Shown one piece after another: positions 20,501-31,263 of a DNA stretch of 64,000 bases. Under the pieces are notes generated by a model that did not search any database, was not told the DNA's origin, and saw only the letters and a program-made list of their open reading frames with translations. Numbering within the stretch: the first letter of the stretch is position 1; each line of letters opens with the position of its first letter. Made by a program: the position numbers and the translations under genes. The stretch is from Limnomonas spitsbergensis (Eukaryota > Chlorophyta > Chlorophyceae > Chlamydomonadales): positions 4,216,001 through 4,280,000 of the forward strand of contig JAYJMM010000028.1 of the NCBI GenBank assembly GCA_037349105.1, in the 5' to 3' direction.

Positions 20501-23500
20501 CAAATTCGTTTCATTCTGAGTTCGTTTTATTGTGTTGAAACCTTACTATTCTCAGTCACGCTGTTTGTTTATTGGTTCATTGTTCTGATCAGAAGCTGAT
20601 TTTGTTTCTAATTAACGGTTCCTTTTAGCTCCAGAACCACTGATGAATTGTTCGTTTTGCCCCCACACTAGGTAAAATGCAACCATAGCTTCGTTTTCTA
20701 TTCCAGATATTCAAATACAAATGAGGTCATAGGCACTTGCCGTCCAAGCTTCCCTCATCAAAAAGCTTTCCATACCGGCACGTACCGTTCTGGACTTCTG
20801 GTCCTAGCAGAAATGAAGATTTTGTCAACAAGCTGCCGGAACGCAACATGTAGTCCACAGGATGAACACAAATGTACGCACAAGATGGAAACAGCCGTGA
20901 TTAATGTTGAGTTGCATGGCAGCCTAACAATGCTACGGCCAAGAGGATCGCTAGTCCAGACCTAGGCATATGATGTATTACTTTCTCACTGGCATTGCCT
21001 GCAACCCTGAAACCTGCACTTGCAACATCCTACTTGAGGCGTGGGAGGCGGGGGGGCAGCAGGGAGTGCTGGAATTCTGAGGTGCAATGGCTGAGGAATG
21101 GCCCGGCCAATCCTTGAGACTCTCTGCGCCACAGGAGCCACAGCGAAAGGCTCAGCTGCTATGCGAGGGAGGACATCAGGGTCCCTTCGAAGACCCCTAG
21201 CTACAGGAGCTGGGGGTTTGGCAGCCTCCTTCTGATCCTCCTGATCCTCATCCGCCTGCTCCTCCTCCTTTCAGCTGTTCTCCTCCCTCTGAGGCTCATC
21301 AGATTCCTCCTCCCCATCCTCTGAGCTCTCGCCCTCGCCTTCCTCATTCCCAGACAGCTCTTCCTCATCAACCTCTGGCTCCTCAACAGCCTCAACTTGC
21401 TCTCCCACCTCATCAGCCCCCCCCCCCCCCCCCCTCATCAGCAGCCTCTTGAATACGACGCCCTCTACCCCCACGCCCCCTGCCACCTGCCCCCACGGCT
21501 GCCCCGGCCGCCCCCGCTGCCCTGGCCACCACCCCGCATTTCCGGGCCCCAAAGTGCAGGGGCCAAGCTGCAGCTGCAATAGCCTCCAATAGCCTTAAAA
21601 TGGCTATCTGCTCAGCTGCAGCCCGGCAGACCCGATCTACTACATCGTCCTCTTGCACTGTCGTTGCATCTGGTGCACGAGGAGGAGTGGGAAGTGTGCC
21701 CGCTGCACTCTGCTGCGACAAGGCTGGAGCATTTCTGACAGCTTCTCTAAGGTGGCCTTCACAGCTATCAAGTCAGTGTCCCTGTCAGTGCGCAGATCCT
21801 CGTCATACTCCAGCCCAACCTTCTCCTTGGGAAAGAGCAGGCCTTGGCTGTGCAGCACAGCAGCTGCCATCTGCTTAGGAGCCTCCCACGCCGTCAGCGA
21901 CCCCGGAACGTTCAAAACACGGAGATCCCGGCCTCTCTCATCAGCTTGGCATACGCAGCAGCCATGAAGCTATAGCATGGCTCCTTCAGCCCAGTGTAAA
22001 CGCTGCCTGTGCGGTGAACGGTGCTGCGCTCTGTGTTGGCGATATTTTTAGGGTTTGGGTTTGGGTTTGGGTTTGGGGTTTAGGGTTTAGGGTTGGGGTT
22101 GGGGTTGGGTTGGGTTTGGATTAAACCCTAAACCCATTGATTTTTTTGTTCGTTTTCGCTTCATTACTGTATGACTACCGGTAATCATCGAAATCAAACA
22201 CTCATTTCTTGAAAAAACGATCCATACAACAAATTCGGGCTGAAACTACAGTATTCATTTTTTCATTATACAAGGGCAAGCGCCCCCAGCACACATCACA
22301 CCGAGGCTTTGCCTTGGTATCATGGTCAATTGAGCTTTCAGAAAGTTACCCACATGGAGTCATGGTAGAATGAAGGTTCCTCTTAAACCTTTAAACAAAA
22401 CCCTGAAGGGCTCCGCAGGACCACACCAGGGTAGCATGCCCAACTTCTGCACCTGATGCTATCACTGATTCCATACCTCAACCACATTTAGTTTCTAGTC
22501 ACACAAGTCTTGCCCCCACAGGAGCACAGCAACTTGGTGTACGCGCAACTGCTGAGGGGCGCAACGTTTGTCAGCGTCTCATCTTTGGAAGCGTTGCAGG
22601 TGCACACGTAGATTCAGGGCTGGTGGGAGCTGTATTACTGTTGGATGCCTCGCGCTCGCCTGTTGAATTTTATCTTACCTTGAGTCTTCTTGATACTGTT
22701 GCCTTTATTTTGTTATTGATGCTCCCTACCTTTTGCGTTGCAGCCTCCCTCGCCTCCAGTTATGCTGCTTTGGACGTTTGTCTGCTCTTTTGAAAGCATG
22801 CAGCTGATCAGATGCGCGTTTCTTTTCACAGACACGCATTTCCACATCCAACCTCTCAACTTTTACACTGTTTCTGCTCTCTCCCCGACACACAGCCTTT
22901 CTCCCCTTATTTTTCTCCCCTTATTCCCCGTATCAACCTCTGTCTGCACCTTCTGTCTGCTGCCCTGCTCAGGCCACCCTGTGCACTGCCCTCTCAACGT
23001 ACATGGATCCAGGCGGTTGGGGTATTGTGCTGCTGCTGATGTCACTGATGCTCACGCGGGGCACACACGTGGTGAGGAAAGAAGGCTGCAGACCCTGGAA
23101 GCTCAAATAGGGTAGTGCAAATGTGGGCATACATTTGGATAGGTGTGTGCTTGTTCGAACGACGGGGAAAAAGGGCAGTCTGACAAACCCTCCTCAACCT
23201 AACGGACCAGTATAGGAGCAAGTCCAAATCTCATCAGGAAACACTGCTAATGGGATATTCAAATATTACAATCTCATACGTGTCTATCATTCAGGGGTCG
23301 ATTTGTCTGGAATGCCGTCTCACAGCTTGCTTTCTTCCCCCTGCATTTGAGCCCACGTTGTATGCATTGTTTTGGGGGACATGGCACTCTGCTCCCCATG
23401 CCTCCTGTTGCCAGGCTCTTTGAATAAGCTGTGGAACCAATGCATCCGTTACAGCCTCCTGGTGACTGCTCTCTCTTTCACACTTGCCTCACACATTTGC

Positions 23501-25006
23501 AGGTTCGTGGTGACATGGACGAGGCCTCAAACGCGCTCATGGGAATGCATGGCTATTGCACCCAGGAGCTGGTCAACCTCATCATAGCAGGTGATATCCG
23601 GAGGGACAGGGGGGTCATGAAGGAGATGTTGCACGTCCCTAGTGTTTCAACGGCTGTAGCATTATCGTGTCAGTGGCTCCTCCATGGCCATGGTTGTAGC
23701 ATGGAGATGTCCCTCATCCCCCACCCTTGGTTTCCTGTCCACACATACACACTGACCGGATGGGGCAGGGCAGGACAGGCAACCACTCGTACACTCGCCT
23801 GCAGGGTGCAGATGTCAAAACCCTGTCATATGTGAACCTTATCTCTCTGCACCCTTCTAGGCCAAGCCTCCTCCAACGTGTTTGATGGGAACAAGGACCT
23901 GGACGGAACTAAGCTCAAGGGCATCTCCCACCAGGCCCGTCTCGGGCTGCTCACACTCTTTGAGTGGTACAAATACGTTGAGGTGTGGAATCTGGCGCGG
24001 GGATCAGGAGGCACACATGATTTCTCAGCTGACAACATGGGCCACAAGCTAGTTTTCCTTTAAGCGTCTCAGGTTTTGAAGATTTGGGCAGCCGGCCTTA
24101 CACTGGTGAAGTTTAAGCAATAGATGATGGATGGAGGGCTTCCAACTCCCTGAAATTTTAAATTCAAACCAGAGATACGATTGATGCAATCTTCGTATAC
24201 CAAGTAAAACATGCCTTGAGTATCGTCTGTAACACAAGCACGCATATGAGCACACATTTCCTCCATGAGGAAGACCCTAATCCATGTCAACAAAATCCTC
24301 TGCCACTCCTTGCACATCTCCTCAGGTTGGGTCCCACCTCAAGGACCCACTGCTGCCCATCTGGGTTGTTTGCTCCGAGTCGCACTTCACCGTATTGTTC
24401 GCAAAGGACTCAAAACCTCTCAATGCGTCCCCGCCATTTGACCTGTTGTACTACGACGAGCTAGCAAACCAAGAGGTGTGGGCCGGGGTGTTCCGTCTTT
24501 GCAAAGGGGTTGTAGGCAGTATGACTGCCACCATCTAAACCCCGGATCTGTTTTGTGCGTGGGATTTGCAATGTGCAGGGTTCGAGAGGAGGGAGGAGCA
24601 CGTTATCCATGTACCCACTACCCTGCCCTTCCACATCAATACTTGGTCGGATGTTTAGGTCAGCGCTATTATGGCAATGAGCCAACAACATATGTCACCT
24701 ATCTATCATTTGATCATTTCACCAATATGTATTACCAGGGGCCGTCTCTTACGTAGGATGCTTGCCCCATGCATCTTTGGGCACACCCATGGACTGTCCC
24801 AATGTTATAAAATGGGTGCCCTGTAGGATATCATACGGCTCAGCATCCGGCGGGACCCTGCAGGCGGATGGACGTCACGAGTGGGCGCGTCGTTTGGTGA
24901 CCGCGGCAAGTGGGAGGGACAGAACATCCCGCCTCTAGAGTGCGTCATAGAGACCCGGTGGCCTGGTGTCGCTGTTAGCTGGAATGGAACGGAGCCTATT
25001 CTTTGA
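14568..25006 (+). CDS. MINDY-4-type (FAM188B-like) Lys48 deubiquitinase, 5' end not identified
   Basis: Proposed exons: 14568-14662, 16325-16613, 17059-17157, 18651-18794, 19625-19765, 22522-22599, 22973-23071, 23503-23590, 23861-23982, 24326-24475, 24827-25006. All introns are GT-AG and the phases agree, giving at least 494 residues. The first three exons encode a disordered acidic/Pro-rich leader (lower confidence). Family signatures follow: [35 protein letters not shown] with the catalytic Cys (codon 18741-18743), [48 protein letters not shown] with the catalytic His (24383-24385), [12 protein letters not shown] and a C-terminal [14 protein letters not shown] enzymes trim Lys48-linked polyubiquitin in cytosol or nucleus. 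The C-terminal architecture fits MINDY-4 better than MINDY-1/2. The start codon is not found; earlier exons may precede 14568. Confidence 0.85.
17435..17983 (-). mobile_element. hAT-like non-autonomous element (MITE), copy 1
   Basis: Reverse-orientation relative of the element at 26995-27487. Termini read cagtgttgagagat on the left and atcgcccaacact on the right. The eight bases before the left end (tttactat) and after the right end (cttactat) match at seven positions, as expected of an 8-bp hAT target duplication. The interior has many tacggt/accgta motifs and a ggccggcgacccggcc block shared with copy 2. It lies in the MINDY-4 intron 17158-18650 and encodes no transposase. Confidence 0.75.
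18486..18540 (+). repeat. Decayed duplicate of a MINDY-4 exon start
   Basis: The sequence ccccagggccagccacctgc with the following gcaaggttcc repeats the acceptor and first codons of the real exon at 18651 (the same acceptor, then a Trp-to-Arg-type change). It lies 160 bp upstream of the true exon and soon loses similarity to the coding sequence. Confidence 0.7.
19508..19590. repeat. Short tandem repeat, 29-bp unit about 3 copies
   Basis: The unit tgtagctgcttctcctccgc followed by cctcccccc occurs nearly three times inside a MINDY-4 intron, 35 bp before the acceptor-side region of the next exon. It is pyrimidine-rich and may act as an extended polypyrimidine tract. Confidence 0.85.
21200..22010 (-). 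pseudogene. Broken coding-like segment in a MINDY-4 intron
   Basis: On the minus strand two reading frames (21640-21915 and 21271-21579) look coding: one has a helical stretch [11 protein letters not shown] preceded by [17 protein letters not shown], the other an acidic tail rich in Glu/Asp/Gly. They are in different frames and contain no domain I recognise. Their position in an intron and in antisense suggests the remnant of a mobile element or a processed copy. Low confidence. Confidence 0.35.
22046..22135. repeat. Interstitial telomere-like repeat
   Basis: About 90 bp of TTTGGG, TTTAGGG and TTGGGG variants, then aaaccctaaaccc in the opposite sense at its right end. TTTAGGG is the plant-type and TTTTAGGG the Chlamydomonas-type telomere unit. 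It sits within a MINDY-4 intron, so it is not a chromosome end; it may mark a repaired break. Confidence 0.85.
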
Positions 25007-25774
25007 TTCTCGTGTTGCGTACTAGCAACAGTTTGATGCATGACCGCTAAATGCTGTGCGGGCTGTGATGTTGGATAGAGTCAGTGGCTAGGACTGCCAT
25101 TGTATTTGGCAAATGTTAACAACGGGTTTTAGTCAGTGTTTCAGTTAAAATGACACTACCCATACTGTCAGTCTCAGTTGGTGACCTTTCGATTTGGTTC
25201 CATGTTCTGGCCTTGGAATCTCGTACCTTCTGTACAAGCTTAGTGCCGAGATATTTTAACCCGCAGTTGGTTTTATGAAAAACATGTTTGAAATTGTCTT
25301 TTGTCAAAAAACAGCCATCGCAATCAAGGGGAGTATGCATCCCACACTACACTACACTGCTTGTTCTGAATCTGCTCATGCACTTAAGCCTCACCTTGAT
25401 GGTGCCTTCAGCCTGCTAGGCATGACATTGTGGTAGCTACAAGCAACATACGTACTCATGCAGCCACTCAATTATTCTGTAACTTAGCGCATTAGCTCCA
25501 CAGATTCCCTTGAGCCTGAATGGAACCACGATCACTCCGAAGGAAACAAATAGAGGGTTTTTTGGAAATTGTTGCATCTTTTTTTTGAACATATGATTGA
25601 GACAATAGCTACACCGTTGCATTCCTACTGCCATTTGCTACATCTATACATCATTAAACATTCCACACAGAATACCAGACCCCTCTTGGCATGCAATTTT
25701 GACATGGCTCCAGAACCACATGCGCCGTTGTGCGTACACCCATTTTGGCCGGTTTAGCTGCATTGGTAGTTGCT
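25007..25774. other. Intergenic, nothing recognised
   Basis: AT-richer sequence downstream of the MINDY-4 stop. No ORF with recognisable features, no strong repeat; it presumably includes the MINDY-4 3' untranslated region. Confidence 0.5.
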
Positions 25775-26125
25775 ATGAATTATGCAATGACAACCTGCTG
25801 TGAGCATTGTTTGAAGGTCTTAAAATTCACAGACAACCCAGTGGCCCTGAGGAATCACCAACAGGGGAAAGAGTGCAAGAGAGGAGCTGAAAGCTGGCTG
25901 CCAGCCCAGCTGGTGGGGCACCCTGGCCAGCTTCCACCAGTTTCTAGCCACAGCTTGAGCATGTCAGCTGAGTTCCCGTACAGAGGCGATGATGCCAAGC
26001 CCTGGACACTTCGCGATGACACCCCCCGAGAGTTGAAGGATGTTCAACAAGAATATGGACCACCAGTAGCTGGGGATGTGCCGAAGGTGTGCAAGGTGCA
26101 TGGCTGTGGGAAGATGAACAAGTAA
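25775..26125 (+). CDS. Zinc-finger-like ORF, possibly mobile-element derived
   Basis: The ATG at 25775 opens a 116-residue frame with CCEHCLKVLKF and HQQGKECK, a C-x2-C-x(n)-H-x(n)-C pattern like a BED or C2H2-type finger, and a C-terminal CKVHGCGKMNK cut by UAA at 26123. Past the stop the same frame reads CKWEAHLAAPMW, so the UAA may be a recent break. The family is not recognised. It could be a DNA-binding fragment of a transposon or a host zinc-finger gene. Confidence 0.4.
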   Translation: MNYAMTTCCEHCLKVLKFTDNPVALRNHQQGKECKRGAESWLPAQLVGHPGQLPPVSSHSLSMSAEFPYRGDDAKPWTLRDDTPRELKDVQQEYGPPVAGDVPKVCKVHGCGKMNK

Positions 26126-26248
26126 TGCAAGTGGGAGGCACATCTTGCTGCGCCAATGTGGGGCAGACTGTAGCTTGGAGCCAAGTGGTGCTGAGGCATG
26201 CGGCTTCTGTGGCATTGTGTGTAGCGACAGGACACCACTACACCAGGC

Positions 26249-26587
26249 ATGTTCACAACGGACTTTGGCAAAGGCTCTACTAGCGGCACCGAGTCCCGCT
26301 GCCCCCCGAAGTACAAGATGTCATATGCGGCTGCTGAGAGGGGTTCTGCGACCGATCCTTGCACCAAGAGACCAGTGGCTTGCACCATCTGCAGGGTCAT
26401 CGTGGGTGCCATCCGCCCTTATGTGTGGAGTTATCACTTCCTAGATCACATGGAGTCAGCCCACCCTGGTCAGGGGCTGACAAGATATGCCATCAGCGCT
26501 GAGGAGTTGAAGGGGTGGGTGGGCGAGGGTTCCCCGAAGAAGCAGAAGTCCCCATTGAAGTTAGTGTGTGATTTCCAAAGTTCGTAG
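26249..26587 (+). CDS. Second zinc-finger-like ORF fragment
   Basis: A 113-residue frame with CTICRVIVG, then WSYHFLDHMESAHPG, giving a C-x2-C-x(15)-H-x2-H-x4-H arrangement, and a Lys-rich tail. Its ATG follows a Cys-rich stretch (EACGFCGIVC) in another frame, so with the ORF at 25775 it may be one broken protein carrying several fingers. No transposase domain is visible nearby. Confidence 0.35.
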   Translation: MFTTDFGKGSTSGTESRCPPKYKMSYAAAERGSATDPCTKRPVACTICRVIVGAIRPYVWSYHFLDHMESAHPGQGLTRYAISAEELKGWVGEGSPKKQKSPLKLVCDFQSS

Positions 26588-26994
26588 CATGCCACATCAT
26601 AATCGCGGTTATCCCGGTGAACAATTTGGAAGCAAATACCGCATCAGAAATCCCCAGGCCAAAATTGAATAAGATGTCACCTTCTGCAGTGGTTTCAACG
26701 TCATTGACTGCCGTGATTTCAAATTTGGGTCCGCAACAGATTACTTGCGTATAAAATAGTGCCTTTCGTAAATGGCATGTTTCCATCATCCACATGAATA
26801 TCTAGATTGTAGTAATTAACCAGTTTGTCAATGCCATGCTAGCTTGGTGATCGTGTCTGCTGAAGGATGGTGGTGCACTCCGCTAGGATGCAACTCAGGG
26901 AACTCCTCCAGGGGCGTGTCGGGCTCCTCCAAGCTACAAAACGGACTCGAGTAGTCTGCCACAGCATCCTGTAGCAAAGGATCAGGTAAATAAC

Positions 26995-27487
26995 CAGTGT
27001 TGGGCGATTTCCGGTTGCAGTGTAATTACGGTTTTCTCTTACAGTATAATTACGGTGTAAATCACAGGCCAGATTTAGCTGACGGTGTAATTACGGTGAT
27101 TCTAAATACTGTACATGACAGTTATCTCAGGAGGAGGTCGTACAAGCGTAAAATACAGGCAAAACCTCGTACAAACGTAAAATTAAAGCCCGGCCGAGTG
27201 GGCCGGATCCCCGGCCAGATATCCGGTCATCTGATGCCTCCTCATGTCGCTGTCTAGCCTCGAAAACGCTACTGAATTAGGCTTGGCACCTTACTCTTCG
27301 CCTTTGTCACCTGCTTGGCTGTGGTGTGTGGCTGTTGAGTGGATCATGAGCCTAATTTTCACGGGAGGGGCTCCACAGTTTTACGGTTCGGAAAACTGTG
27401 TAAGTTTTTATTTACTGTGGTTTACGGGTGTGTTTCACCGTATTTCTTTAACTGAAGTCCCTCTTACGGCGTAATCGCCCAGCACTG
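26995..27487 (+). mobile_element. hAT-like non-autonomous element (MITE), copy 2
   Basis: A 493-bp element with terminal inverted repeats cagtgttgggcgatt and, at the right, aatcgcccagcactg. CAGTG-type ends and 8-bp flanks (taaataac / aaaataat, six of eight alike) fit hAT elements. It matches the element at 17435-17983 in inverse orientation along its whole length, with moderate divergence. It encodes no transposase. Confidence 0.8.
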
Positions 27488-28796
27488 AAAATAATCCTGG
27501 GATGTTCGCACGTTTCCCGGGTTCCATTTCGTGTATTTTCTTTCTTTATACTCAGTGTTGCTTTCACTACGCGTCAAGACACCGATATGCCGTGCTCCGG
27601 ATGTCGTACACAATGCAAAAGGTGGTGCTGTCGGTCGGTGTTGAACTGGTGAACTTCGCCTAGTCGTTAAAACGCGTCCGATTTATCCCCAATTATTTTT
27701 CAAGGAGGACTTTTTTAGTCTACCTACAACGAGATCCCTAAACATTTTTACTGCGCTAGTATCCAAGTCAATTAAGCAGCCAAACCTCATCCAAGCCAAG
27801 GGCAACGGCTGTAATAATGATTGGGAAGCATTGCAATGTAGCATATACCATAATATGTTTTGTAAGGCTGCCAGGATAACATTTGTTGATGATCTGTTGA
27901 CGAATTATGGCCCTAACAAAGGCTAGCAAATACGTAGAAAATATTAAGAACAGCGCCCGACAGGGCGCCTTATGGAGCACAGCAGTCTTCGGATTTAAAG
28001 TGTCTGGTTCTTAATACCCCTTCATACGGTATCCAACGTAAAGTAACCATTTTCCTTTATTTCCCTTCTTACCGTAGACTTTATTTGCCTCCACGAGCCC
28101 AGAGAATGTTTTTGCTAATCAATCGGAATATACAGAAAACACGTTATCGCTTGGGCCGAAATCAATACTTTTGTAAGCCGCGCACCGCACTGGGCAACTG
28201 TCCCTAAACCCCACCGTACGGTTCTCAAACTTAGGTTGCACAGTGCCGTTGTTACAGTAGGTAAACTGGTCGCGGTGCAGATATTGCATGCGCATCTGTA
28301 CGGTACCGGTGTGTGGACAAGGTGTGACGCGCGTGCGCTTAAGTTATTGTTTAATATTGCGTGATAAGCTGCAAATGCGTCTATGAGTTAATTTTTAAGT
28401 ATTTACTTAGACGCGAAGGCGAATTAACATAACTTTCTTGCGGAGGCAAAGCGCGTCTACGGTATCCATTTTCTTAATATCCCTTCAAATTCAGAAGTTC
28501 GTACCTCACCCTGAACTTTTGAATGTGTGTGGATGAACTATTCAAGAATCACCAGCATGACTCATGGTTGTGATGGGGGCAGCCAAGTGGCCAGTTTAAG
28601 CCGGGATAGGATATTGTTTAGGGGCCGGCGCCGGCGTACCATCCCTGCCATGCGTAACATCCCAGCCTCTGACGCCCATGCGGAGATGCGGGGTTAATCC
28701 CACACCCCCCACACCTCGGCCCTCACTCTTTTCACACCTGGGTGAAGTTTTAATTAATACAAAAATATGACATACGCGTCGCTGGCCATGCCTTAC
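27488..28796. other. Intergenic, mostly AT-rich
   Basis: No gene supported. Two segments contain tacggtatcc-type motifs also found in the MITEs (about 28025 and 28455). The last exon and 3' end of the ACHT gene (minus strand) must lie here, but I could not choose its acceptor; a possible exon lies near 28620-28680. Confidence 0.45.
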
Positions 28797-30693
28797 CCTG
28801 AACTTCTGGATTTTGCTGATGGTGCAAGAGAACTGATCAACCTTGCCCTCCGCTCCTCGGAAGAACTTGAAGAAGGGCAGCACCTTGACGCCCATGTTCT
28901 TACACTATGGGGCAACCAAGGAAACTGAGATCAGCTTGTAGATCGCGATTCCCTGCATGGCCTTCTGTTGATGGTAATGCATTGGTTCACTAGGAGCAGC
29001 AAGGACAAACCAACCAGTAATACACAGGTGGAAGCATGGTAGCAGGTTAGAGCATGACATGGCACGATAGCACAATATGGCGCAGGTTTAGCCAGATTGT
29101 GTTAACATGGGTGGAAGAACAAACCTCATCCTCGATACCCAGGATAAGTGCTGGTTCAGTGAGATTGCGAGTATGCCGATTCCAAGCTCACCATCTCTTT
29201 GTTGTCCTGCAAGGAGGAAAATAAACGTTGCCTTGATAAGACAGTCCTTAATTATGTTTACATGGCAGCTCAAAATGGCAAATGGCCGTTCAGAATGACA
29301 GGTGGCAGTTCAAAATTACATTTAGAAGATGATGGTAAGACTGGCTCACCTCGAAAGACACTTTCAGAAATACGACGTCATGGGTGTGCTCGGCCATGAT
29401 CTTGCAGAGCTGCAGAAAGAAGTGTGTTCATCATGCATTCAGGCCATCATCATAATTCTCTCAGTATGAAAGATCTCCACACCAGTAACATGTGCGCATG
29501 CATGCAGAAATCTGTAGTAGCCATGGGCGGCCATGCCAGTTCACTCCCCCAAACATCCACCATCCCAAGCAGTGTTGGGCGATTGAAGGTCGTGACAATC
29601 AGCTTTTTGACAGTGCCAAATATTAATAATTATGTTGCGTGCTTAGGTCAATAGTTTCTTTTTTGATGGTGTATCACAGTGTCTTACATTACACCGGAGT
29701 CACTTTCATGGTGTCAGAGCTAGGGGCCAGAGTGTGAAGCTGACAAGTAGCTGAGTCACGGATAAAGAAACACTGATCCCGACCCACCTTCGGGTACAAA
29801 GCTTTACAGGCATTGCACCTGAGAAAAGAGGAAGAGGTGAATGCTGTGTGAAAGGACAAAAATATTTCTCAGGGCTTCCAAATCAAACTTCAATCGTGTG
29901 GATGTTCGCGTGACATGTTAGCACAACAATGCAAAATATGACCCTAAGAACATCGACAATGTAGTTATACTCGTGTTTGGAAGCACCATAGTCCTGGCTG
30001 TGCATGGTAGCTGGAATTGAGCTTGCTCATCCCCTACCAGCCCCACGTGGCCGAGCGTTGAACAGGGCTCAGCTGGTACGCACCCTTACAATTTTATAAA
30101 GACATATCGCGTCAGGGTCAACGAGTTCCAAGCGCCAAATACGACACAGATTCCTAGCTTACACAACAGGGCTAAGGTCGACCCTGGTACCAGGGGGATG
30201 ACAACTAAAGACAACGCTGCTCATAAAATGATGGACTGGCGTGGCAGCTCTGCCCCCCGCTTACCATGGTGCGTAGAACTCCACTATCACCAGCTTGTCC
30301 CCTGCGTCTGCCTGGACAAGAAGAGGGCTGGTTTCTAGAAATGCATATCCAAGTGGTCAGCTCTGTTATCATGCAATCGAAAGCAGCTCACCAGCTCATC
30401 CACCAGCTCCTGCACGGACCCTACGTCCTTCATGTTTTCAGCAGATTCCTTATTCCACCTGTCCAGGAGAATGTGTCCACATGCATCAGGATTGGGTGGG
30501 AAAAGTTATGGTGTCCCATGCAGCAGCAGCAGCAGCACTAGGGATGGTTCCTCAGCAGGACTTATCCTGAAATGCCATCCACAGGCCTAAGGCTCACCAC
30601 TTAACATCGCTGGTTGAGCCCTCCGTTGCCTCAGTCGCCACACCTTGCATACTGTGAGGACTGGGATATCAGTGCGAGCACAAAGGCATTCAT
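28797..30693 (-). CDS. ACHT-type atypical thioredoxin (chloroplast redox protein), 3' exon missing
   Basis: Minus-strand exons from 5' to 3': 30644-30693, 30392-30458, 30265-30311, 29788-29818, 29350-29409, 29192-29206 (15 nt) and 28797-28904; GT-AG introns, phases agree. The protein runs through NMKDVGSVQELVDEL, KLVIVEFYAP, the active site WCNACKALYPK, LCKIMAEHTHDVVFLKVSFE, the micro-exon DNKEM, and GVKVLPFFKFFRGAEG with the cis-Pro. The order and wording are those of ACHT thioredoxins, which in plants pass electrons among chloroplast proteins such as 2-Cys peroxiredoxins; the active site here is CNAC where canonical thioredoxins have CGPC. The ATG at 30693 is the first in frame after an upstream stop, but the leader is short for a transit peptide, so an earlier start or exon is possible. 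The C-terminal helix was not found. Confidence 0.85.
29570..29586 (+). repeat. Solitary hAT-MITE terminus
   Basis: The sequence cagtgttgggcgattg matches the terminal repeat of the MITEs at 17435 and 26995. No partner end is evident, so this is a truncated copy, located in an intron of the thioredoxin gene. Confidence 0.55.
29990..30075. repeat. Dispersed repeat shared with 62459-62560
   Basis: Starts gtcctggctgtgcatggtag and continues through ccctaccagccccacg to a cagctgg end. The same sequence with scattered differences occurs at 62459. Both are next to other repeats; this one is inside a thioredoxin intron. Confidence 0.75.
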
Positions 30694-31263
30694 TGCAGCG
30701 CTCAGGCACACCTCGATTTGCGAACTTCCAGTAGCACCGGCGACCGTCCGAGTGACCGATGCAACGCACTTGGGCGAAATCTCGGGAAAATGCTTCGTAT
30801 TGCTAGGTTGTTAAGGTTTGGGTAGCAGGAGGCTCCCCTGATGGGAAGGTCAGAGCGTACTGACCGCATGCTGATACTGCACTCTTTTTACTTTTGACAA
30901 GTTAAGCAATCTACTAAAAATAAAGAATCACAAACGCTGAAATTGATGAACGGATACTATGTGCCGCTCGTCGCAGTCTGTCTTGTGTGCCGTGCCCTAC
31001 CCCCCAGTCTGAAAAGACAGTTGCTTCCAACCGACAACGTGTGGTCTGAGAATGGAAGCGCCGTATTCTTCTGGACACATTTGTAATTGATTGAAGCTAG
31101 CAACAGAAGGGCGGCTTGTTCCACTTAATTAGGCATGCATGGTACTTCAAATTGTGATATAGCTATAGGCCTCAGCTGCTGAGCTGTGCCACATACCTGG
31201 ATTTTGGACTAGCCTGTGAGAGCCAGCGAAACCTTAAAACACCCAGTGACTCATTCATAAATC
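30694..31263. promoter_or_regulatory. Probable bidirectional upstream region between ACHT and CK2 alpha
   Basis: The two genes diverge from this 570-bp interval. No ORF and no clear TATA box at a fixed distance are seen. Promoters for both genes are expected here from gene orientation alone. Confidence 0.4.
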
